Shown here: piece after piece, positions 10,701 to 19,452 of the stretch
Layout: each line of letters starts with the position of its first letter
Position numbering within the stretch: position 1 is the stretch's first letter
Origin: Hepatocystis sp. ex Piliocolobus tephrosceles
Lineage: Eukaryota > Apicomplexa > Aconoidasida > Haemosporida > Plasmodiidae
Length of the DNA stretch: 24,275 nucleotides
Direction of reading: 5' to 3'
Assembly: GCA_902459845.2 (NCBI GenBank)
Contig: CABPSV020000161.1
Coordinates: 1,208 to 25,482 of the forward strand
Program-made: the position numbers and the translations under genes
The notes under the pieces: model-generated
Database searches by the model: none
The model's input: the letters and a program-made list of their open reading frames with translations, nothing else
What the model was told of the DNA's origin: nothing

Positions 10701-11794
10701 TATTAAAATTCGTATTATAAATTTATCACAACAAAAGGAAGATTTGAATAAGGAGAAAGAAGATATAGAAAAGGAAAAAGAAGAAATTGAAAAAAGAAAA
10801 TTAGAATTAGATGAACGAGAAACGGAATTGAATAATGATAAAGTTCAAATTGAGGAATCACGTAAAATATTTGATGAACAATTAGATAAAATAAAAAAAA
10901 ATAAAGAAGAGTTATTAGCATATGATAAAGAATTAAAAAATAGAGAAAGTGGATTAATTGAAAAGGAAAAAGAATATAAACGAAAAGAAGAAGAAATGAA
11001 TAAAAAAAGTGAGAAATTAAATAATTTGGATAACGAACTGAAAGATTATAGTGATAAGTTACAAGCTAGAGAAAAGAAATTAAAAGAAAAAAAAAATGAA
11101 TTACAAAAGGTAAAAGATCAGTTAGTTAATTATAAAAATAGTTTAAAACAGAAAGAAATACAATTTCAAGCGATTGGTAAGAGAGAAAAAGAGTTACTAG
11201 ATGAACAGACAGTTATCCAAATAGATAGAAATAGTTTAGAAGTTGAAAAAAAACAATTTTTACTAATGAAAGAGAAACATGAAAAAGATACAGAATATAT
11301 ACAAGAACAATTAAAACTATTACATGAACAATTAAAAAATAAGGAAAAATCTCTTAAGGAAAAAGAAAATGAAGTATGCTTATTAAATAAATTACAAAAT
11401 TGTAGAAGTAAAACTGGAAAAGCTGGTATTATATCTTTAAAAAATGTAGATAATAGAAAATTCGGTTCTAATATAGATAAAATAAATAATCCTAAAACTA
11501 AAGTAAAAGAAAAAATGATTGGTAAAAATAAATTCGATTTAATAAGAAGAAACAGAAAAAAAAGTATTAATTTTAATTATAATAATCTTGAAATTAATAA
11601 TAGTATTCAATATATAGATAGTATGATAAATGAAAATTTTAAAAATAAAGCATTTTTAAAAAATAACAATAATAATTTGGGTTTATCAGAAGATAGATTA
11701 TCAATAGACAACGAAAGTAGTATTAATAACGGTAATAGTGGTAATAATAATATAGAATATAAAGGTGTAAATAGTATGTTATCAAACTATAATA

Positions 11795-11841
<47 letters not shown>

Positions 11842-13113
11842 TCAGTATTGTTTGATGATGGTACTAATGTTGGGGGAATGTATAACAATATAAACCATAA
11901 ACATAGTCAAAACCAATCAGGTAATAGTAAACAAAATAATATGGTTGATAGTGCAATGAATTTGAAGAACACTTTAGGATATGTTATTAATTCTAATAAT
12001 AATGAGAATAAATTAAGTATGAATAATCCTAATATGGGTGGTGTTGTTAATGGAGGCAACCATGATTTGATGATTGATAGTATAGATGCTAGCATTATTA
12101 ATGATATAACTGGTAACATGGGATCTAACATGGGATCTAACATGGGATCTAACATGGGATCTAACATGGCATCTAATATGGCATCTAATATGACATCTAA
12201 TATGACATCTAATATGGGTTCTAATATGGCATATAATATGGGTTCTAATATGAAATCTAATATAAATGATAATATAAATTATAATAGCGATTATAGTAAC
12301 AGAACCAATAATAGAACCAATAACAGAACCGATGACAGAACCGATGACAGAACCGATAACCGAACCGATAACAGAAACGATAACAGAACCGATAACCGAA
12401 CCGATAACCGAACCGATAACCGAACCGATAACAGAACCGATAACAGAACCGATAACAGAACTGATAACAGAACCAATAACAGAACCAATAACAGAACCAA
12501 TAATTACAATAAGAATTATGATTCATATGATAATAATGATAATATGAGTTTAAATAATGGAGATAATAATAAATACAATTTTAATACTATGCGGTCTAAT
12601 ATAAAAATAGATAAAGGGAATTATAATGAGACATTAAATAGTAAAAATAGTTCACATCATGGAGGTGTAAATTATATAGAAAGTAATGAACAAAAATATA
12701 ATAACATTGTATCATCATTGAATGTAAATAATTTAATTGAATCGGATATTATTGATACAAAAAGTAATTATGATTATATATCTGATCAACGAAATAATAA
12801 ATACGGTGTTGATAATAGGAACAATAATATGCTTGGTAAATATGAACAGAATGATACAGATATACCAGAATATGACACGTATGGAAATAATGAAAATGAT
12901 GGAAATAATGGAAATATGAATAGAGATATGGTTAATATTAATAATATAAATAAAAATATTAATTGTATTAATAAAGATGTAGATAACATAAATACAAATA
13001 TAAATAATATAAATAATAACATACATAAAATAAGTACAAATGTGGGTGTAAGTAATTTTAATAAAAACATAAAAAATAATGACGAAAAGAGTAGTGGTAA
13101 CAAAAAAAAAAAA

Positions 13114-13154
<41 letters not shown>

Positions 13155-15159
13155 TATGACAGGTATGAATAATGATAACACCAATATGAACTACGTTAAT
13201 GATAACAAGGGAAATACAAACCGTAAAAATCAGTCTTCCTTAAGTCGAATTGATAGTATAGTTAACCAAAATATGCAATCAATGAATCATATGTCTAGTT
13301 TGATGTTAACAAATAAAAAAAAAAATAGTGGTAATAGAAAAAACGACATTAACAATAATGTGAATAATAATATTACTTCTAACCAAGTTGGAAATAAAGA
13401 AACAAATCATATAAACAGTCTAAACATGTTAAAAGCGTTAAATAAAAATAGGAATAATAATATTATGTATAATAATGAAAATGATTCATTAAAAAAAGAA
13501 AATAATTTAAATGAATTTTTAGAAGAAATAGGTTCTGAACACAGTTATAGCACTCCTAATAACATTGTTAATAATAATATGGTTAATAATAGTATGGTTA
13601 ATAATAATATGGTTAATAATAGTATGGTTAATAATAGTATGGTTAATAATAGTATGGTTAATAATAGTGTGGTTAATAATAATATGGTTAATAATAATCT
13701 TATTAAACCTAAGGTGATTAATAGAGCAGATAGTGATATGTATTATACCATGAATAATTCATTAAATGATAAAAATCTGATTGATTCATATGAATACCAA
13801 AGTAATCCTAGTTATAGTATGATAGATGAAAATGAAAAAGAATCAGTAATGTTTGCAGGTAATAATAATATGAATAATAATATGAATAATAATATGGATA
13901 ATAATATACATAATAATATACATAATAGAAATAACACAAGCGATAGTAATAATATTGTTAAAAAAAACACCATGAATAACGGTTTTGTTAATAATAGGAC
14001 TCGAAAAATGCAAGAAAATATTGATATTTCTTTAGTGCCTATGTATAATAATAATGTGAAAAGGTTTTCGGAAAGTGGATATAATAGTGATAGTAATTTA
14101 ATACTTAGTAATTATAGTTTGATAAATGAAGAAGACAATTCTAAAAATGATAATATAAACGGTATAAATTATGATCTAGATAATAAACTGAAAATGCGTA
14201 ATAATAGTAGTAATATATATAACAACAGTCATTATAATAGTAGTAATATACCCTATAACCAGGATAATCAAATTTATAGCAATAACAACAACCTTAACAA
14301 CAACCTAAACAACAACCTAAACAACAACTTTAACAATAATGTCAAAAATAATATTGCTTATTTTAATAAAATGATAGATAATAGAAAAAACATGAAAAAT
14401 ATAAAACAAGATCACATAGAAGATAATTATATGGATAAAAAAAACAAATTAGAATCAAAAGATGCAATTTATGAACAAGCAAAAAATAATATAAATAATA
14501 ATTCTAAAAATAGAATGAATATTCCAATGAATAGAGGAGAAGAAGAAAATAATAATAACAATAATAATACTATGATGATGAACGAAATGAAAGGAAATAG
14601 AAATAATAGTAGTAAGCGATCTAATATACATAACGAAATAGTACATTTAAAAGAAGGTAATAAAGACAATAAAATGTATAATGAAAATAATGATAATTAC
14701 TATAAAAAAAATTATAATATAAACAATAATATAAACAATAAACAAACATCAAATAATATAAAAAATATGAATGTAAAAGGAAATTACCCTAATGAAAATA
14801 ATAATATAAATATGCTAAAAAATTTAAATAGTTTTAATAAAAATAAAATGGTAGACAGAAATGCATATAAAAATAATACAAACATGGTAGGTATAAGAGA
14901 TTTTATGAAAGATATGCAAAACGATAAAGATAATAATGGTAAGTATATCAATCCCAACGGAAACAACAAAAATAATAATTACAATAATAATGACTATAAT
15001 AGTGACGTAAGTTATAACAATAAATATATAAATTCAAAAAATGCTTCCAACCAAGGTTTACCAGGACGGGGTAATCACATAATCGAACAGTTAGATAAAA
15101 CGTTAATGAATAAATCAATTATCATGAATAAAAATAAGCAAAAGTTTGATAAAAAGTGA
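6195..15159 (+). CDS. Giant Asn-rich coiled-coil protein, unknown function (3 exons)
   Basis: I do not recognise this protein. The model joins 6195-6930, 7306-7358 and 7513-15159, giving 2,811 residues. Exon 1 ends in phase 1 (AAAA|gtaggc). Exon 2 starts with the two bases that complete a Lys codon and ends in phase 0 before gtacgt. Exon 3 is open in phase 0 from the acceptor at 7511-7512. The start has the usual A-rich context. Exon 1 carries SDIK repeats. Residues 264-830 are Asn-rich, with a run of 37 Asn and GNL repeats. A Cys-containing block (VCVCQASKQMARLQIHMEEN) at about residue 833 leads into an unbroken charged coiled coil to about 1555, rich in Lys, Glu, Leu and Ile. The C-terminal half is again Asn-rich, with SNM, NRTD and NNMV repeats. 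No signal peptide, membrane span or catalytic motif is visible. A structural or scaffold role is an inference from the coiled coil only. Confidence 0.85.
6931..7305 (+). other. Intron 1 of the giant coiled-coil gene, with a pyrimidine minisatellite
   Basis: This 375-nt intron has donor gtaggc and acceptor T(17)AG. About 7107-7210 is a pyrimidine-rich array of roughly 12-bp units (cgtcttttttt / cttctttttt), a strand-asymmetric repeat. The donor choice rests on phase: exon 2 has a sensible open frame (YTINKQVYEDIHNNLKK) only when exon 1 contributes one base. A stronger-looking GTAAGT at 6995-7000 lies inside this intron but gives the wrong phase. Confidence 0.75.
7359..7512 (+). other. Intron 2 of the giant coiled-coil gene
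   Basis: This 154-nt intron has donor gtacgt and an acceptor AG at 7511-7512, directly after 48 consecutive T residues (7463-7510). Upstream is a row of T-tract-plus-AG units ending at 7375, 7390, 7404, 7418, 7432 and 7445. Each looks like a 3' splice site. Confidence 0.78.
7684..7794 (+). repeat. AAT/AAC run coding 37 asparagines
   Basis: There are 37 consecutive Asn codons, mostly AAT with a few AAC near the start, in exon 3 of the giant coiled-coil gene. Shorter Asn runs recur at about 11804-11840 and 13117-13152. Poly-Asn of this length is characteristic of P. falciparum-type proteomes. Confidence 0.95.
8910..9012 (+). repeat. 9-bp repeat coding Gly-Asn-Leu (GNL)
   Basis: Tandem 9-bp units (ggaaatttg / ggaaacttg), with late variants aataacttg and aacaacttg, encode GNL and NNL. 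They lie about 200 bp before the coiled-coil segment begins. The unit is less Asn-dominated than the surrounding sequence. Confidence 0.9.
12114..12258 (+). repeat. 12-bp repeat coding SNM(G/A/T)
   Basis: Imperfect 12-bp units (tctaacatggga and variants) encode GSNM, then ASNM and TSNM. The first copies are nearly identical at DNA level and the later ones diverge, suggesting expansion from the 5' side. Confidence 0.88.
12298..12501 (+). repeat. 12-bp repeat coding NRT(D/N), 17 units
   Basis: Seventeen consecutive four-residue units of NRTD type make an Arg-rich segment of alternating charge, which is unlike the neutral Asn runs around it. The DNA unit (aacagaaccgat) is GC-richer than its surroundings. 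The motif matches the N-x-T glycosylation sequon, but no signal peptide is seen, so glycosylation is not inferred. Confidence 0.92.
13561..13698 (+). repeat. 15-bp repeat coding NNxMV
   Basis: About nine units of 15 bp (aataatagtatggtt and variants) encode NN(S/N)MV near the middle of the Asn-rich C-terminal half of the giant protein. Confidence 0.88.
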
Positions 15160-15220
15160 CGCATGTATGTATATATATATGTATATGTATATGCTTGCAT
15201 GAAAGGGAGATACATAAAAG

Positions 15221-15269
<49 letters not shown>

Positions 15270-16141
15270 TAATATATGTCTTACGTGTTTAATTAATAGT
15301 ATTTTTTTTTTTTTTTTATGTTTAATTATTTTTATCTTCCTTTTCTTATGTTTAGTTTAGTTTACTTTTTTTTTTTTTTTATTATTTTATTTTTTTTTTT
15401 AATTTATATATTTATAAAATTAGATAAAAACAAATGAGCCATTAATATGGTACATAATAAAACATTTCAATGTGTATATATAAATACCACATAAAACAAT
15501 AAATTACAACTATAAGAATAAACAAAAAAAAAAAAAAAAAAAAAAGAAGAAGAAGAAAAGGTGTTTATAATTTCTATAAAATGTATCAATATATTTATAT
15601 ATATTTTTAATATGTTAACATTACTTTTTTAATTTTTGAATTTCGTTAGTATAAAAAAAATAATTATTTTATGTGTGAAAGATTGTGTTTTTCTCATTTG
15701 TTTAGCTATGGATATGTTTGGTATGGTCCTACGTTTCAGTTTTTTTCAGTTTTTATTTACTTTTTTCGTTCTGAACTATGTGTAAAATGAAGTTCATTGG
15801 AAAAAAAAAAAAAAAGAAAAAATCTGTATATAATTATATGCAATTAAAACATATTATTTTGTAAAGAAAGTTGCTTTTGTGTGTATACATGAAAATTAAA
15901 TAATTTTATAAATTAATAAAGATTTATATTGTTTTTGAAAAGTATAAAAAGTTGTTTTTGCTTTGTTTTAAAAAAAAAGAGAAAAAAAAAAATATGTATA
16001 TATGTACAACACATGTATATAGAATAATGCATAAAATATATATATATGTGTGTGACAATGTAGCAATAAAAGACATTGTACATATTTGTTAAGATAGATT
16101 TTTTTAAACTACCCAACCCATATATATGAAAGGAGTTTTAC
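15160..16141. other. Convergent intergenic region
   Basis: The plus-strand giant gene and the minus-strand (AEKKE)n gene end facing each other across 982 bp. The stretch holds poly(A) at about 15221-15267 and 15524-15545, several T tracts, and no credible exon. Both 3' UTRs and polyadenylation sites must lie here, and overlapping 3' UTRs are possible. No distinct terminator motif can be assigned. Confidence 0.8.
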
Positions 16142-18144
16142 TCACTTTTTAAAATTACTTTTTATATAATTGAATAAATCTTTTATATTACTAAATTCTG
16201 TGTTATTGTCATCAGTAATTTTAAATTTATTATTTTTAGGATTATCCTTATTTACATAACCTAACGAATTAATTAGGTCTTCATAAGTTTCCAAAGTATT
16301 TGGTTTTTCTTTAGCAAGATCTTTAAATATGTTCATTCCATCTACCTGTATGTTAGATTCTTTATTAATATTATGAATTATTTTATATAATGGTGAATCT
16401 TCTGGAATGTTTTTCGCATTGAACATTTTCATATAATTATAATCATCATCATCCTTATTATTATTATTATTATCTGTATTTAATGGAATATTTATTTTTT
16501 TATTTATTGATTTTTCTCTCTTATTTAATTCTTTATTTTGTTTATTATTATATTTGTTTTTTATATCTGTTTTTGATTCGCTCCTTTTTCCAGGCTCTTT
16601 TTTTTCAGCTGCTTTTTTTTCAGCCTCTTTTTTTTCAGCTGCTTTTTTTTCAGCCTCTTTTTTTTCAGCTGCTTTTTTTTCAACCTCTTTTTTTTCAGCT
16701 GCTTTTTTTTCAGACTCTTTTTTTTCAGCCTCTTTTTTTTCAGCCTCTTTTTTTTCAGCTGCTTTTTTTTCAGCCTCTTTTTTTTCAGCCTCTTTTTTTT
16801 CAGCCTCTTTTTTTTCAGCCTCTTTTTTTTCAGCCTCTTTTTTTTCAGCTGCTTTTTTTTCGCTTTGTTGATCTATCATTGGATATTCAATTTTATTCTT
16901 ACTATCTTCATCACGAGTAAGATTCTTAAAAACTGATTCAACATTATTATATTTTTCTTCTATAATCTTTTTATTATCAGTAAGATTAACATCTTCATAG
17001 TTACCACTAAAATAACTTGAAACATTAAATATTATGTTATTTTCTATCACATCATCTAAATATTCTGTGTTTTTTTGGAATTGTTCATTCTCTTCTTTCT
17101 CTTCTGCATCGTTTTTTAAAACATTACTACTATCAACAACTTCACTTATATTGTTATATGAATTGTTATTGTTTAAATAATTATATACCTTATCATTATT
17201 TAAGACGTTAGTGGGTTCGTTGTATAAGTTTGTATTGTCGATAGACTTTCCATTTGTTTTGTGTTCATACATATCACCTGGTATGGTATTAAATTCATCA
17301 CATATATTATTTTTATAAATATCGTTTACATCTACTCCATAAAAATTATTATAGTATGATTTCTTGTCTTTGTTACTATCATGATCATAGTTATTTCTTA
17401 CCTCTTTATTATAAACATTATAATTGGCAATATTATCACTTATTGTAGTTCCTTTTAATTCTCCTATTTTATTAATGTTACAATCAGAAAGTATCATATG
17501 TGCCCAGTCCTTAAAAAAAATAAAAAAATTAAAAAAAAAATGTATGTATGTATGTATGTATAGAGGCATATAAACATATAAAAAAGATCAAAATTACATT
17601 TGTTTAAATAATTGTACATGCATGTGAACACAGTTTATGTATCATGTGTATTATATATATCATATGTATATGCATATGTATATGTATATTTATATGTATA
17701 CGTTTTTTGTTTTTTCTAAATGCTACTTATTTTCATTCTATCTTACATATAATTTAATGACATGCTTTTCCTTTTCTTGAATTTCTTCTCGTTTTAACAA
17801 CAAACTTTTAAACACTTTATAAATACATTGGTAATATTCCTGCTCATATAAAAAAATATCTGCAAAGTAAGTATTATACAATTCCCTAGTTTTTTTTAAA
17901 CGCTCGAATTCGAACTCTTCATTTCTTTTTCGAAATTCATCGTATAGCTGTTCTTTTTCTTTCTATAGTTAGAAAGTGTCAAAAAAAAAAAAAAAAAAAA
18001 AAAAAAAAACAAGCAAGTAAGTAAGTAAGTAAGTAAGCAAAAAGGGGAAAGTAATATTTGCGCCGGTTATACACAAAAAGCGTTTGTAACTATCTAACGT
18101 AACTATATAGATTATTAACATGTAATTATTTTTGTTATTTACTC

Positions 18145-18179
<35 letters not shown>

Positions 18180-18502
18180 TTGTCTATAATTTTCACAAAT
18201 AAAAAAAAATTAAAAGTATAAAATAACACATAATTTTTTTTGCTTACATTAAACATATATTTTTCAATATAATAAGCTTTTTGTTTTTTTTCGAATGATT
18301 GTTTTATTTCCTACAAAAATTAGTATAAAACGTTGTTTAAAGTTATTATAATGTTTGTTAATATTTTTTAAAGACCATAATTTTTATGTTTATTTTTTAC
18401 ATTTTTGAACTGTTTCAAGTTTTTTAGCTTCCTTTGATATTTTTCTATAAGATAAGAGCATTTTATTTGAATTATATTATCTGTACTAAGAATCAAAGAC
18501 AT
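16142..18502 (-). CDS. (AEKKE)-repeat coiled-coil protein, unknown function (4 exons)
   Basis: I do not recognise this protein. Reading the minus strand, I join 18502-18401, 18310-18248, 17962-17747 and 17509-16142, all in phase 0. This gives 34, 21, 72 and 455 codons, or 582 residues. Donors are gtaaaa, gtaagc and gtaaga; acceptors are ttgtag, ctatag and a T tract plus aag. The ATG follows an A-rich tract. Residues 1-127 are charged and aromatic, likely helical (MSLILSTDNIIQIKC ... YNTYFADIFLYEQEYYQCIY). The middle is Asn/Asp-rich and residues about 343-433 are 18 units of the AEKKE/AEKKA type. The C-terminal stretch (EDSPLYKIIHNINKES ... LETYEDLINSLGYV) is less repetitive and probably folded. 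No signal peptide or membrane span is visible. A start inside the last exon, which would read intron sequence as MPLYIHTYIHFFFNFFIFF, is rejected because it ignores the acceptor before DWAHM. Confidence 0.8.
16591..16862 (-). repeat. 15-bp minisatellite coding (AEKKE)n
   Basis: Eighteen 15-bp units (plus strand cagcctctttttttt or cagctgctttttttt) encode AEKKE or AEKKA, with single SEKKA and VEKKA variants. The unit is a multiple of three, so size changes keep the frame. It would form a highly charged, probably helical rod. Confidence 0.93.
17963..18247 (-). other. Intron 2 of the (AEKKE)-repeat gene, with a tetranucleotide repeat
   Basis: This 285-nt intron has donor gtaagc and acceptor ctatag, with a branch-like ttctaact just upstream of the acceptor. 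It carries a long T run in transcript sense and a tandem (TTAC)n, seen on the plus strand as gtaag repeats at about 18012-18038. The neighbouring introns are 18311-18400 and 17510-17746. Confidence 0.7.
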
Positions 18503-18726
18503 TTTTTTTTTTTTTTTTGTGTTACGTCTTTTTTTTTTTTTCGATTTATTTGTAAAAAAATTGGGTGTAAATGGTATAATAATTTAAGTGTTCATATTTA
18601 TTCATTCGTATATGCATACATACGCACACGCATATAGATATATGTAAATATAAATGGTTGAGTGGTTGAATTTTTAGGAAACTACATAATTTTTTCATAA
18701 AAAAAAAAAAAAAAAAAACAAAAAAC

Positions 18727-18786
18727 GATAGAAAATGATGGAAAACGGTAGAAAACGATGGAAAGCGATGGAAAAGATGGAAAATT
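18727..18786. repeat. 10-bp tandem repeat, about six copies
   Basis: Imperfect copies of gatggaaaac lie about 225 bp upstream of the start codon of the minus-strand (AEKKE)-repeat gene. They are richer in G than the surrounding DNA. Confidence 0.75.
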
Positions 18787-18849
18787 GGAAAAAAAAGAAA
18801 AAGAAAAAAAAAAAAAAATATGGAAAATATAAAATAAAAAACATAAAAA

Positions 18850-18883
<34 letters not shown>

Positions 18884-19125
18884 GATAAAATAAAACTTAA
18901 TAAAATTGTGAATAAAATGATTGATAAGATGTCATTTATTTTGACTTTATTTCGATTATTCTAATTGTTATAATTGCTTGAATTTTTTTTTTTTTTTTTT
19001 CCATACATTTTTAATTGTTAAATTAGTATATAATTTTTTTGGATTCCTTAATTGTTTTAGCATTTATGAATGCGTTTTTACAAATATTCGCGAGTTTTTT
19101 TTTTTTTTTTTTTTTATATTTATAC

Positions 19126-19235
19126 TTATGTTTATGATTATGCTTATTCTTATGCTTATGTTTATGCTTATTCTTATGTTTATGTTTATATACTTATGAT
19201 TATGATTATGTTTATATACTTATGATTATGATTAT
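19126..19235. repeat. 6-bp tandem repeat (ttatgn)
   Basis: Hexamer units of ttatgt, ttatga, ttatgc and ttattc make an imperfect microsatellite in the gap between the two minus-strand genes. Confidence 0.8.
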
Positions 19236-19452
19236 TTTATTTACACATTCACATTTTTTTCTTATTTTTCTTTTATTTTTCTTATATTTTGAATAATGAT
19301 TTTATAGAATATGACCTTTTGATACCTTAAAAGGTTTAGTATTATATATATATGGTAACGATATAACTTATAGATGTGTATATATTATAGTATTTACTGT
19401 TTTTGAGTAAAAAAAAAAAAAAAAAAAATTATTAAGCCACTGTATTTTTTTT

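Larger units (their letters stand above)
18503..19452. other. Intergenic region between the two minus-strand genes
   Basis: This 950-bp gap must contain the promoter of the (AEKKE)-repeat gene and the 3' end of the PSMD5-like gene. It holds a roughly 10-bp gatggaaaac repeat (18727-18786), poly(A) and poly(T) tracts, and a hexamer repeat of ttatgc/ttatga type (about 19126-19235). No exon can be supported. Confidence 0.78.

Noticed and set aside
12298..12501. N-glycosylation of the NRT sequons
   Set aside because: The protein has no visible signal peptide or membrane segment, so exposure to the secretory pathway is not supported.
12257..12547. Minus- and plus-strand open frames over the NRTD array (CYRF-, LLSV- and ITEP-type repeats)
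   Set aside because: A 12-bp unit leaves several frames open by default; the coding frame continues through 2,500 codons and these do not.
16591..16862. CRISPR array
   Set aside because: Units are contiguous 15-bp coding repeats without unique spacers, in a eukaryotic gene; the same applies to the other tandem arrays here.
16483..16920. Plus-strand open frame of FFQLLFFQP repeats opposite the (AEKKE)n gene
   Set aside because: It is the antisense shadow of a 15-bp repeat; the minus-strand frame has splice sites, a start context and non-repetitive flanks.
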